Positions 45,973-57,440 of a stretch of DNA of 64,000 bases are shown in pieces. The notes below the pieces were generated by a model that searched no databases, was not told where the DNA came from, and was given only the letters and a program-made list of their open reading frames with translations. How positions within the stretch are numbered: the stretch's first letter is position 1; each line of letters begins with the position of its first letter. The position numbers and the translations under genes are program-made. The stretch lies in assembly GCA_033977485.1 (NCBI GenBank), contig CM066988.1, positions 78,960,669 through 79,024,668 of the forward strand, given 5' to 3'. Origin of the DNA: Hydrangea macrophylla (Eukaryota > Streptophyta > Magnoliopsida > Cornales > Hydrangeaceae).

Positions 45973-46868
45973 GTACGATCGATCGAACTAACTTCAAATG
46001 ATCGAACGCAGGTTTTAAACTGCTTCATGGCAGAGGCTGGAGATCACTATTTCATCGTGATCTCCTAACCCTAGGACTACTCAGACATGGTATGGAGTGT
46101 CACAGATCTGCTTTTAACGTAAAAGTTCATTAAGGTTGCATTTGGTTGTGTTTTAAACATGAAACTTACGAAAATTATGTGTTTGACAATATCTAACATA
46201 CAAGACTACGATTCTAACAGATTATACTACGAGAACTATTAGCAGAATGTAAATCAAACAATATATAAAAACCTAGAATGAAGAACTTTAATTAATTAAA
46301 TAGAATCCAAGCCAAAACCAATATCGAACCTTGCTAAACCTACAAAAACAAGAACCAATCTCTCTATCTCTCTATAAACTGAAGAAAAACAAAGTGGGCG
46401 TCCCCAGGGACGTAAACAAAACGTATATTTATACTAAAATCTAAAACTAGGGTTAAAAAGTACGTCTCTACTGCGTGCGTGCAAGTTCTGATAAAAGCCA
46501 TGTTTGATCGATCGAACATTACTCGATCGATTGAACTTCTGGGATTCTAGAGCGCTTGAACTTCCTTCGATCGATCGAAACCTCGATCGCTTGAGGGATA
46601 TTCGATCGCTTAAACTTCACTTTTCATATTTGAATTCTCTTCCTTATAATCAAGCATTCCCTTTTATCCTGCTATTCATTTTTTCACATAGCAACATAGT
46701 GATTTGCATAAATAATAGCTAAAACAACACAACTTCTCATAGATTAGTCATATTGTATAAAAGCTGGCGTTGTAATACAAATCGCAGATAAAATAGGGAG
46801 TGGTAGACTTAATCAGTGTATTTTTTTATTTCAGCGAGGTTGTATTTTACAAATACCCCTGCTTTTTA
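45973..46868 (-). repeat. G2 5' LTR, partial
   Basis: Homologous to 26114-26989 of the left LTR. Its sense-strand start (46868) is eroded to TAAAAAGCAGGGG compared with TGACAAGCGGGGG. About 740 bases of the LTR's downstream part, the primer site, gag and early protease are lost. It contains GATCGATCGAAC clusters (46500-46600). Confidence 0.85.
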
Positions 46869-47386
46869 CCTATCACAAAATCATCCAAGTAATCCTTGAA
46901 GACTCGGTTCACAAGATCCATGAATGCGGCTGGTGCATTTGTAACCCCAAATGGCATGACTAGGAACGCATAGTATCCGTAGCGCGTTCTGAAAGCTGTC
47001 TTCTCTACATCTTCCACTTTTAATTTCAACTGATGATAACCCGATCTCAAATCTATTTTGGAAAACACTTGTGCCGCATAAAGTTGATCAAATAATCGTC
47101 AATTCTCGGCAACGGATACTAATTCTTAATTGTCAACTTGTTTAGTTCTCTGTTGTCAACACACATCCTCATGGACCCATCTTTCTTCTTTACAAACAAC
47201 ACTGGAGCTCCCCACGACGATATGCCAGGTCAGATGAAACCTTTGTTAAGTAATTCCTGTAGTTGGATTTTCAGCTCTTTCAACTCTACTGGTGCCATTT
47301 TATATGGTGCGTTTGATACAGGTCTTGAGTTTGGCATTATTTCAATGGTGAACTCAATCTCCCTTTTGATAAGGACATCTGGCAAG
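46869..47386 (-). pseudogene. G1 reverse transcriptase, proximal part, cut by G2
   Basis: Minus-strand frame 47068 to 46874 reads [40 protein letters not shown] and [17 protein letters not shown], and then breaks into G2 LTR sequence just before the active-site block. Upstream to 47386 the fingers region is present in other frames with stops. Confidence 0.9.
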
Positions 47387-47932
47387 TCATTTAGGAAATA
47401 CATTGGAATATTCTCGTACTATCAGAATGTCTTCTACTTTCAATTCAGTCGTTGAACCATCAATTACTGAACATAGGAACAATCTACCCGCTCGGATAGT
47501 CGAAATCAAATACGGCGGTGATATAACCCTACTTCCTTGAAAATAAAAGTTCCCATGCACCAGTGATCGAAAGTTAACCTCTTTCTGTTCACAGTCTATT
47601 GTGGCTTGATTAAGGGCTAACCAATCCATTCCTAGTATCGCATCAAAGTGGTTCACAACGATTGGTATAAGGTCCACGGTCATCAACTTCTCACCTAGTT
47701 GGATTTCATAGTTCTTCTATATCGTAGACGTCGTTATTGATTTACTAAGAGGTACAACAACAGATAATTCATATCCTAACAGTGCCGATTTAACATTCAA
47801 ATGCTCAACAAAGGCATGCGATACAAAGGAATGCGTAGATCCCGAGTCAACAAGTATGCATGATAAGTGCGAACATACAAGCACCATACATGAGACTACT
47901 GTCTCTGAAGCAGCCATATCCCCTGGGTTCAT
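47387..47932 (-). pseudogene. G1 aspartic protease region
   Basis: Frame 47932-47717 has LVDSGSTHSFVSHAFVEHLN with the catalytic D-S-G. Frame 47686-47387 has IVVNHFDAILGMDWLALNQA and the PR-RT linker. A frameshift lies between them near 47700. Confidence 0.85.
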
Positions 47933-49060
47933 CTAAAATGACCTTCCCTGATGTTGCTCCATCCTTTGTCCCCCATCGTTGGACTGTCTAGACTTCAAAC
48001 CACTAGAAGCCATAGAACTAGCGCCTTGCTGGGAATGCTTTCTCGGACAATCCTTGGCTTGATGTCCAAACACTCCATAGTCATAACACTTACCCCGCAT
48101 GTCAGGAGTCGAATTAGCACTACCCCCTCCTTGGTTCCTATTTTGGGGTTTGGTCATAAAACATCTGCCTGAGTGTGGTCGATTGCAAAGTGAACACAAT
48201 GGTATGTTACTTGGTGTCCTCCTGTAGTCACAGAAACTAGAACTAGAGCCTCTCAGAAATGGCCTCTTGAAAGATCCGCCTTGGTTCCTATCACCATCCT
48301 TATTACCTCGTTTACCTTGCTGATTCTGCCTCGACCTTTCCATTGCACTCTCGACCACAAGTGCCGTTTGTTGCACTGCTGCCACAATCAAATGTTCATA
48401 GGTCTCCACCCTCAAACGAATATTTTTCCGCAAACCTCCTTCAAATTTCCTTGCTTATCTTCCTCGGTCAACAACGATCCCTTTCCAAATCTCAGCAAAG
48501 CATTATACTTTGAGGTGTATTCTGTCACAGTCATCTCTCATTGTCGAAGATTATCAAATTCTCTCTTCTTTGCATTGAGAGCAGCCCTTGGAAAGAATCG
48601 ACGATTAAACTCTACTTCAAAATCCCTCCCAATTTATCGGTGCTCCCTGATCTAGAACGTTCACCCACCAATTCTGAGCACCACCTCTAAGTATATCACT
48701 GGCGTTCTCAATATTTTCCCCATTAGTCATTGGAATATATCAAAATATTCTTTCCATATCCATAATCCAGTGTTCTACGAGCTTCGTGTCCTAAGTCCCA
48801 TGAAACTCCATCGGTTACTTCTTGGAAAATTGTTCAGATATTGATCTCATACCCCTATTCTCAGGCACTGGTACCACGACTATCGGTGTTGGCTCAAATG
48901 GAGGTATTCGAGGTAAACCGTTATTCTATATTTCGGATCATGTCACCCATGTTCCCCATCATTTCTGCCATTTCATCCATACGTCGGGTATGTGGTGATA
49001 ACTCTCAGTCACCCATGATTGTTCAACCTATTAGTCTCGGTGCATAAATACTATGCATGT
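47933..49060 (-). pseudogene. G1 gag, truncated and broken
   Basis: Frame 48433-47933 covers the C-terminal gag with CSLCNRPHSGRC and a zinc knuckle CYDYGVFGHQAKDC, whose second Cys is replaced by Tyr. Upstream, to 49060, the gag core is recognisable only in short frames with stops (MAEMMGNMGDMIRNIE near 48960). It is cut at 49060 by the Tat-like LTR, so its N-terminus, primer site and 5' LTR are not in this window. Confidence 0.75.
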
Positions 49061-49959
49061 TGTGGACACGCGGAATCGGACCACTTCTCTTGTTTGAGAT
49101 TGTTTTGAAATTGGATTTGAATCAAAGAAAGAAAATAGGTCTGTTGAAAACAGATACAGAGTCGCCACTTGGTCTTTAAGGAACCAAGAAACCTAATTTG
49201 ACTCACCCAAGTGGATAAGGGCACCGGCCCTTCATAACCAAAGAAATTGGTTCGGGGTTTTGGTACGAGAGAGGAAGGAGCCTTTGTCGCGACTAAAACA
49301 CCCTCAACTCGCCCCGCCTTTCGACGGGCCTCAATTAGTATCCAAATAATCATCTTATACTATGTATGGTTCGACAATTAATACTATGATAGTATATTAC
49401 ATCACATAAGAAACTTGAAATGGAAAATCTAAAGATAAAATATCATTCATAAGATCTAAGTCAAATATCATACAATGTAAAGTGAAAGATCACACAAATA
49501 AACCTAGGAAAAATCGTCTAGTCATGTATCAAGTAATTAGTTTCCTTAATCTAAAGCGGACATGAATTGTTATTGAAACAAATAAACAAAGAAATCAAAA
49601 CATGCTTAGCAAGCTAGTATGATGCCTGTCAATCTTTGAGAAAAGAAGATTTCTCAATCCCCGGGACGGATGAGAAAGGACGATTAGATCTAGGGGAGCA
49701 TGAACGTGTGATCATGATCATTCCTTATAATCTTCTTAGATTAGGAGCTACAAAAACCCCAAATCTTTGCATGGATGCAATGTATGTATCTAGAGTGTGC
49801 CAAGGTTGTAGTGTGTTTTGTGTTCATGGATTCCTAGAATGACTTAGAAGTCTAAAATGTGTATGAATGGATGGATGAAATCAATATGGGATATGTACAA
49901 ATGTAGTATGAACTACTTCCTAAGATATGAACTAATTTGGAATGCATATAAGCATCAAA

Positions 49960-51200
49960 TCAAAGAATGAAAGTTAAAATGTGCTTGCTGTGAATAGTGG
50001 ACAGAACAGTAGCATCATCTTTTGGAAATTGCAAAGAGGGGTTAGAAATGTTTTCAATGCATGATTTTTTATGTAGTTCTTCCTTATTATGTCTAGAACA
50101 CAACCCAAAAGGACAATCTTGAGTAGCTATCACAGATTGAGAGAAATCATATAAACAATGAAGGTCACTCAGGAACAGAGTCCGTACCGTCGACTGAAAT
50201 GTTGAAAAATCTTAGAAAATGAAAAATAATGATCTAGAGGCCCATTTTATACAGAAAGTTCCCTAAGACATTGAAGTTTAAGGTAAAAATAATTTAGGAC
50301 CACACCTTTGGGAAACGTTTTCTGTAAAACAAGTTGGAAGTGGACCTAGCTGCTGTGACAGCAAAGACAGAATGTCTGGAAGGAATGTTTGGGTCCAAAT
50401 GGACCATTTTCAAGTACTTCCAAGTCAAGCCAAAAATCATGGGTGTTCTATAGTGAGTTAGAAGGACTTTCCAAGTGGTCTTGCATTCATACATTGAGTA
50501 TTGAACTCAAAATAATTCCTTGAAGTTAAATGACTCAATGTTTTGAGGGTTTTGAGAAAAACAAGGTTTATTTCTTGAAATCAAAATGAGGGGTTTAAGA
50601 GGGGGGTTTTGAAATGAGGGTTATGAAAGTATACTTCAGATCTTGGATGAATATTCTAACCACTTGGAATATCAATTCCTAACTTATTTCAAGAACTTTC
50701 CAAGTATTTGCAAACCATGGTTTTATTTGGAAATCAAACTCAAGAATCTATGGGAGTATGATACATGAGAGGATAGATGATACATAATATGATATAGCAT
50801 GCTAAAAGTGGTAAAGAACATGTGCATGGGATATGGGTTCATCTAGATACAAGAGAGTGTTGCATCAAAGTGTGAAAGCCAAAAAGTGAAATGCTGTGAA
50901 TAGTGGACAGACTATATGCATTACTTTGTAACATTATAATGGGAGGTCAAACGTGCCTAGGAAAATGTGAGAAAAATCAGAGATCATCCTTATTGTGTCT
51001 AGAAAATAACCCAAAAAGCCAAACATCAATAGCTATCACAGATTAAAAGAAATAAATCAGAATGTACACATGACTCAGAAACAAAAGCTGCACTGTTGAC
51101 TGATTTTGTATGATTTTTCATAAATTAAAGAAAAGGTTTATGATGACCCATTATATACCAAAAGTTTCCTAAGACACCCAAGTTTTATAAAAAAAATAGA
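49960..51200 (-). repeat. Diverged ~0.9-kb tandem duplication inside the minus Tat-like LTR
   Basis: Blocks around 49985-50270 and 50890-51180 share GCTGTGAATAGTGGACAGA, TAGCTATCACAGATT, ACTCAGGAACA/ACTCAGAAACA, and AAGTTTCCTAAGACA in the same order, about 905 bases apart. Each is followed by a GGGGTTTTGAAAT-type block (50580s, 51480s). Roughly 70-75% similar by eye. Confidence 0.65.
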
Positions 51201-52162
51201 AAAGATATATGTACAGTGACGAAAATATCCAGAATAAGTGCAAGAAGTTGGGTAAACATTCTGTGAGAACAGAGGCAGATTATAAATATTAACTTCTCAC
51301 ATCCAAAACAAATACTTTCATATCTCTATAATTGATGGGAAAAATCAGAGACAAACTATGATGTCTTAGGAAGATTTTTCAAGTGGTTTCATCATCATGA
51401 CTCAAGTATTTAATTCAAAACAAATCTTTGAATCTGAATAGCTCACTGTTTTGGATCATTCTTGAAGAAAATGGATTTGGGTTTTGAAATAGAGTTTGAG
51501 TTCTTGATTGGGGGTTTTGAAATAGATGTTCAAAGCATGAACTTAAACTCTTGAGATGACCATGTGACCACTTAGAACCTCATCCAACCTTGAATCATTG
51601 AATAACTCCCAATATTATTGGAGAGATTCATTTTTATTTTGAACATAACTTCAAGAATACCTTGAAGGTATTGAAGTTATGATCATCATCTATCAAACAT
51701 GTTTTTGAAGTCAAGAGCTACTATCCATAAGGATTCACTCACCTCAAACTTCATGTCATCATTTAGATGATGATGAACTAGTAAGTAAATAAAGTAAAGT
51801 AAAAAAAGAAATGAGGTAAGAAGAGATGAACATTGTATAAACAAGCAAGTAGATAATGATCAATAGATGATATTCATAATGTATTGAACTTGTAGCTTGG
51901 TGTTTCACTCATAGATATAGACATTTGGACATGGAAGTAGCTTCCTAACTCAAAAATGCTTAGAGAAATGGTGATTGGGTATGTTGATGATGAAGTATAT
52001 AGAAGAATGGTGGAGGAAAACAAGATTAGAACTCACTTTGATTAGAAAAAATGGAAGAAGAAGACTACTTCTTCTCTTTCTCTCTCTATATTTCTCTAGA
52101 GTTTGTTCCTAAGCTCTCTCTAAGCTTCCATGTCTCTCCCCTAAATGGAAGTAAATGGCTTC

Positions 52163-52169
52163 TTTTATA
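52163..52169 (-). promoter_or_regulatory. TATA box of the minus Tat-like LTR
   Basis: TATAAAA on the minus strand (GCCTATAAAAGAAGCC), followed about 40 bases downstream by an AG-rich leader. Comparable with 53464-53470 in G4. Confidence 0.6.
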
Positions 52170-52315
52170 GGCAAAGGAGGGGTGGTAAATGGAGTTTTAA
52201 AAAGTTTAAAATGGTCTCCCATTGGTCCAAAATAAGCTGGGAATCAAAACTACGTCGTTTTGGTTTTTTAATTAATCAAAATGGGACCCCAAAAGAAATT
52301 ACAAAAACTCACTGT

Positions 52316-52392
52316 TCTGGAGGGGAGTGCCGCGGAGGCACTGGGCCAGTGCCGCGGTGGCAGTGGGCTAGTGCCGCGGCGGCACTGCTCCT
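52316..52392. repeat. GTGCCGCGG motif cluster (minus Tat-like LTR)
   Basis: Three or more copies of GTGCCGCGGxGGCAxTG within 80 bases, in otherwise AT-rich DNA. They are 150-230 bases upstream of the LTR TATA box. Similar motifs occur in the G4 LTR. Confidence 0.85.
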
Positions 52393-52844
52393 CCCTTCGT
52401 CCAGATAATGCTGTTTAGCCCCCCTGAAGTTCCGGTATTCGCGAAAAGGCCCCATTTCGTCCGAAATTCACAGAAAATGCGTACGAACTCCAAATTGAGG
52501 TTATGATATACCGTTGGAAAGGTAATGGAGTCTACTTTACATAAATAATAGTTTGGGGATAAGTCACTGTAGACACCCCAATTTTGACCGACCGTCGAAT
52601 TTAGGAGAGTGTAACCTCCATATCTGATGATGACAAGGACCGAAAAATTCGAAGTATTCCAAGCTCTTCAGAAAGTTCTCCAAAACGCGATAAAATTTCA
52701 CAGAAAGAGGGAAATACCAGGTATTTAGGAGAATTCAGGTATAAAACACAACTTTTGGAAAAGATATTCAAAAATAATTTGTTTTAAAAAGAGAAAAGAC
52801 CTAAAAAGGGGAACCTTAGCCAAAAAACGGCACACGACAGACTG

Positions 52845-53360
52845 CCGCGGCACTCCTTGAGTGCCGCGCGGCAGTCAGAGAGTGCCGTTCCGGCGTTCAC
52901 CGAGTGCCGCCATAGGTTTCTGACTGCCGTTCGCTTTTAAAGTCTGTATTTTGCAGAGCAATACGTATGCGTATGCGAATAAGAACAAAAAATTGATAAA
53001 GTAAGTCATTGGGACGATATCTTTCTTTGTTGGAGCTATAACTCTCCCGATTCATTACTGGGACTGCATTTTTATACTTTTACAGTCTAATACAAGTGTT
53101 TGGGCTAAGTAGCTTAAATATCTTTTTCTCAGGGGTAAGGTTTGGAACTTGTTGATTCTGCACTCGCTACATCATTTACTAGGGGTGATGCTGAAGTATT
53201 GCTAAGAGTTAATTGCTTGACAAAAATGTGGCAATCCATTAATAGCCGCGGCATTTGATGAATGCCGCGTGGCAGTCATGAAGTGCCGCAACGGCAGTCA
53301 TGAAATGCCGCAGCGGCAGTCACGGACTGCCGCGGCAGTATCTGGACTGCCGCGCTGGAC
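52845..53360. repeat. TGCCGCGGCA / GTGCCGxxxCGGCAGT motif clusters (G4 LTR)
   Basis: Two clusters (52845-52930 and 53245-53360) with about a dozen ACTGCCGCGGCACT-like half- or full palindromes, e.g. ACTGCCGCGGCAGT at 53326-53339, separated by 10-20 A/T-richer bases. Located upstream of the TATA box. Confidence 0.9.
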
Positions 53361-53463
53361 AGCAGTCTGCATAATTTCAGAAAGTACACATTGTACCAAC
53401 AAATGAGAGAATTACACCTGTTTTTTGCTCCAAAATTCACCAAAAATACCTGGTAATTTTGCT

Positions 53464-53470
53464 TATAAAA
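53464..53470 (+). promoter_or_regulatory. TATA box of the G4 LTR
   Basis: TATAAAA in TTGCTTATAAAAGAGAAGG, about 100 bases after the GC motif cluster and before AG-rich leader sequence. Confidence 0.6.
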
Positions 53471-55752
53471 GAGAAGGGATCTTCCTAAAAGAGGGGAGAC
53501 CAAGAAGAACACCAAGAAACATATTGGGAGAGAGAGCACATGCAAAAATACTTCCATTACACCAACATTTTTTAGAGAGAAAAGAGAGTGTTTAGAGAAT
53601 TAGAGAGAAGAGCTTGGAAGATCTTCAAAGAAAAGAAAACTTTGAGGATAATTTGGAGGTGATCCTCTAACCATAGATTTATTGGCTTATTCTTTCTTCT
53701 CTTAAAATCTCTAATCCTAAAATCTTTCACTATTTTCTTTGTTTATCAAGTAAACTTAGGAGTCTCTTTTGTTTCCATATTACTTTCTTCCATTTTCTTG
53801 TTTATATTCTTCTCTTGAAGGTCTTGGAGATCTTCAATATCTCTTTTGACCTCTTGAGCATGATCTTTTGAATCCCATGTAGGCTTGTGCTTCACATAGG
53901 AGTCAAAGTTTGATCACCACTTCATAAGAGGATCCAAGTCCATACTCATGATTTGGATCTTCTAAAACTTGATGTCTTGAGGAATCCCTTCTATATTCTT
54001 TTAGGACTCATGAGTCATAGTCATGTCTCCCTCTCCAATGACCATCAAATGGTAGGAGAATGTAGTTTTGAGTCTAAACCCATCTTCATGGTTTAGATTC
54101 CTTATCTTATAGATTTTATGAAGTCTATCCATATTTCATTTGAAATCTATGAAGAATGAAGGTTTGTAGTCTCTAATGGCCATCAAATGGTAGGAGAAGT
54201 GGTTTGGTTCAACTCAACTTCATGGTTTAATAGTTGGAGTTACCAAATAAAAGTTGAACTAGCAAAATAAAAACAGTGAATCCACAAACTGTTTTTGATC
54301 AAAGATTTTTAGTTCGAAATCTAACCGTTGAAATCAAGTGAAACCAACGGGAAAGTGTCAATAACACGATATTCTACCACTGTAATTTTTGTTTTAAGGT
54401 GGTTTCATGTTTAGGATGGTTTGATCATGAGTTTTGTGACACAAATACAATCTGTCCAGAATTTCAGAATAGTTTCAGAACAGTGACACTCTTTTGAAAC
54501 AATTAAATCAGAGTTCTAATAAAGTGTTTTTGACTCCAAATAATTTTTTCTATGAATTTTAATGTGTTAGGAAGTCACCCTAAAAAGAACAAAGCAATTC
54601 GGATTTATTTACTATTTTTAATAAATCGTGCAAGAATTCTGGACAGAAGGTTGTAAAGTGCTGAGTGATGTCTAGTATTTTTCATATTCCCGGAGATCCG
54701 ACCGTTGGAACTTTGTTCTTTTTGATTTGAAAACTAGACTCGCGGAGGCATATTGAGTCCAAAAATCATCAAGATCAATCCACGGGAGCCATGCCTTTTA
54801 TTTCTTTTAAGTTCGGGTCTGCTCTCTGGAATTTTCAGAGTTTTGTTACAATTTATACTTACTTTGTAAATAAGGGTCCAAATGACTTTTCTATGATCTA
54901 GGGCTTAAACCATGCTTTAATAATGATTAGTTGAGCTTGAATTCAAAGTTTAAGAGTATTTCATAGTTTATCCTTGTCCATGTACATATTCATCTATATG
55001 ATTCGACACTTGTAATTAAGACTTATTTGCTTTGGATTTAATTACATTAGATAGATGTAAGCTAGAAATTTAGGATTGTCTTTTTTTAACATCGTATTTT
55101 GCATATCATGTGGACTAACCCTTTGTTTTGTAGCGCTATGAAGGTATGATTTCTAGAACTCCTCTTTAGTTTATCTTAATTTCTTGATTTTATTGATTTT
55201 TCGACTTAATGCGCGACACCTTAGAATTAGGTTTTGCCTTATATGTATATGTGATTAGAGACCTTTGTTTAGGACTTTCTTTTGCATGTATGCATTGCAC
55301 ATTTGATATCGCTGCTGGATCCCGGGTAAGTTCTTTTGTTTCTTATTGCATATCATGATGCTTGCTAGTTGAATTATGTGACTTATGAATGATATTTTAC
55401 CGTTAGCAATTTTACACCATTTCCAACATGCTTGTGTTATGTATACCTATATATGTATTAATTGAGGGCATGCTTAGATAATTAATTCGATTAAATGGAT
55501 GTTGAGTAGAGGCCTATCGCGAGATAGGATGAGAGGGGGTGTTTTAGTCCGTCGGGCTCCTTCCCATCTCATTCCATAATCCCCGGACCCAGTTAATCTT
55601 TGGTTTCGCAAAAGATCAGTTTCCTTTTGAAATGGTTTCTTAATTTTTCCTTTAAAAATTAAGTGGCGACTCTTTTGTTTTGAATTTGAAATTTGGAAAA
55701 AGATTTTAAATAAGAAAAGCTGTGGGTAAGTCAACCTGCGATATCCACAATC

Positions 55753-55770
55753 TGGCGACTCTGCTGGGGA
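55753..55770 (+). other. G4 primer-binding site (tRNA-Arg type)
   Basis: TGGCGACTCTGCTGGGGA, three bases after the LTR end; the primer site of Tat/Ogre-lineage elements, complementary to the 3' end of a tRNA-Arg. Confidence 0.85.
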
Positions 55771-55802
55771 TCGAACCCAGAATCTCTGGTTTCGCAGACC
55801 AG
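55753..55802 (-). other. Antisense tRNA-Arg 3' half continuing from the primer site
   Basis: Read on the minus strand these 50 bases form a tRNA 3' half: anticodon stem CTGGT/ACCAG around the 7-base loop CTGCGAA, variable loop AGATT, T-stem CTGGG/CCCAG around TTCGATC, acceptor strand CAGAGTC, discriminator G and CCA. The invariant T33, T-loop TTC and G53-C61 pair are all present. The similarity ends at the start of the anticodon stem. No D-arm or 5' acceptor strand follows, so it is not a tRNA gene. Confidence 0.8.
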
Positions 55803-56523
55803 AATTCTGATTTTGGGTTCACTTGAGGATTAGACTTGAAAAACATCCTTTTAATCGAATTAATTAATCTTTGTGTGCCTGTTGCATTTCACTTGCATGT
55901 CCAGCCAGTCGATTGCACGGAACTATGACCTTGGAGGCTCGGGGCAACCCGGTCGGTCAAGTCATCATGGGACTGTGTGATCACCCTTGATCTCGTACCA
56001 TGATTTGGTATATGAAGCATCCTATCGGGTGTGTGTCAAGGGTCCCTTATTTGACCAAAACCCGGCCCTTGCATAGTAGTTTCTATAGAACATTTCAATC
56101 TTAGGAAATCAATTCTTGATTAGGTTTATGTGCTAGGAAGTTTTGTATGCCCGGAAGGGATTACTTGAGATGATGACGATACTTGCTTGATGAAAGATGA
56201 ATAATCTTTTAATCACCTTTTAGCAATTTCTCCTCGTGTTACATAACATTTTGGGGAACATGCCGAACCTTGATTATAAGATTATACTTCTTATATCATG
56301 TTTAGCTAAGCATCATTGACCTTGTATGTATCCAAATTCATGAAAAGCACGGTGATAATCCGATCATGTGATCCTTCTGCCCAAAGAATTTTAAATCCAT
56401 CTTTAAAAGCAAACATATTTTTTGCCATCTTTATTCCAAAGTTTTCAATCGCTTTTTTCAAAAAAATTGGCAGTTCATTTTTTGATTAAAACTTCAGAGC
56501 CAAACCAAGGTTATTCATCAGCT
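55803..56523 (+). other. G4 leader, part 1
   Basis: Untranslated leader typical of Tat/Ogre elements, without a supported ORF. Confidence 0.5.
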
Positions 56524-57177
56524 AAGACTGTAATAACCTGCATTTTCATGCATTATCATATTTAAAATTTAATATATATATTGTCTGTTTATATGTTAAT
56601 TTTAATTCTTATGTGAAAAATCTATTTCTTGACTAATTTCATAATTGAAATTACTTCTGGGGTCAAAATGCAATTTTCATAAAAACTTGCAATACCTGTG
56701 TTAAATTTCAAAACTGTATTTCAAGACGGTGGAATTATTTCTTTTAAACTCAAACTGTATTTTTATAAAATCAGAAAACTATTTCTAACGTTAAAATGAA
56801 TTCTCTGTATTTTTGTGATAAACACCGTGTCACGAAAATACCAGTGTAGGTTTAAAACTGTCCGCGCAGTGTTAAACTTCCACAGAATTTTGGAAGTAAA
56901 TGATTGAACAAATTTATTTATACCCAAATTATTATGCTGATGCTTTTCCCTTAGGTCTTGTTTGGCAAATGTTGTAATATGTGTATTGTCCTTATGCCAT
57001 AAGCTAGATTACCCAAACACACATTGACCCACCTCATCTCCACCTACCTCTTACTTTCATCAGTGGAGAATAAAGGGCAGTGTATACACATCATTTCTGC
57101 ACATTCATTGTATTAAATGGAGGATAGTGGTTCATGAGTGGGGAGTTAGGCCAATGTTTTCTTAGTGGGTATTTGAT

Positions 57178-57185
57178 TATATATA
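57178..57185 (+). promoter_or_regulatory. TATA box of the solo LTR
   Basis: TATATATA in GATTATATATACACCC, followed by a CA/AG-rich leader; equivalent in place to 29796-29803 of G3. Confidence 0.55.
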
Positions 57186-57440
57186 CACCCAACCACACTA
57201 CACACTCTGCACTTCCATCATAGCACAATTCAGAAATTCACAGAGAGTTTAGAGAGTGCAGAGAATTCTTCAGTTTGGTAGAGAGAGAGAAGAGCTCAAT
57301 CCTCCATAGCCAAGCTTGAAATTGGAGATTCTTAATTCTTGTATTTCTTTCTCAACAACTTCTTCAATCTACATCACGGTGAGTATTACTAACTCACTCC
57401 AAATGTAACTCATTCCTTATTTACTGATTTAGGTAGTTGA

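Larger units (their letters stand above)
25371..46868 (-). mobile_element. Athila-like Ty3/gypsy element (G2), minus strand, with nested insertions
   Basis: A 3' LTR at 25371-26989 and a partial 5' LTR at 45973-46868 bracket minus-strand pol of Athila type. It interrupts the reverse transcriptase of G1. Flanking pentamers ACTAT (25366-25370) and CCTAT (46869-46873) match at 4 of 5. Inside it are G3 (29528-40010) and a solo copia LTR (42308-43923). Without these, G2 is about 9.4 kb. The primer site, gag and the start of protease are deleted. Confidence 0.85.
49061..52564 (-). repeat. Tat/Ogre-like LTR, minus strand, 3.5 kb
   Basis: Sense-strand end GCGTGTCCACA at 49061 corresponds to the GCGATATCCACA end of the plus-strand LTR at 55749. 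Just inside, AAGTGGCGACTCTGTATC and a GTGTTTTAGTC...CCTTCC block match the plus LTR (about 55537-55677). It carries a TATA box (52163-52169, minus), a GC-rich motif cluster, and a 0.9-kb internal duplication. The sense-strand start is not the TGTAGACACC of its relative, so the start appears truncated where G4 begins. No primer site follows 49061. Confidence 0.7.
52568..55749 (+). repeat. G4 5' LTR, 3.18 kb
   Basis: Starts TGTAGACACCCCAATTTTG, ends TGCGATATCCACA, followed by ATC and the primer site. It contains GC-rich motif clusters (52845-52930, 53245-53360), a TATA box at 53464-53470, and a purine-rich leader after it. No second G4 LTR is in the window. Confidence 0.8.

Noticed and set aside
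55753..55802. tRNA gene on the minus strand
   Set aside because: Only the 3' half is present; there is no D-arm or 5' acceptor strand, and its position is that of the primer site.
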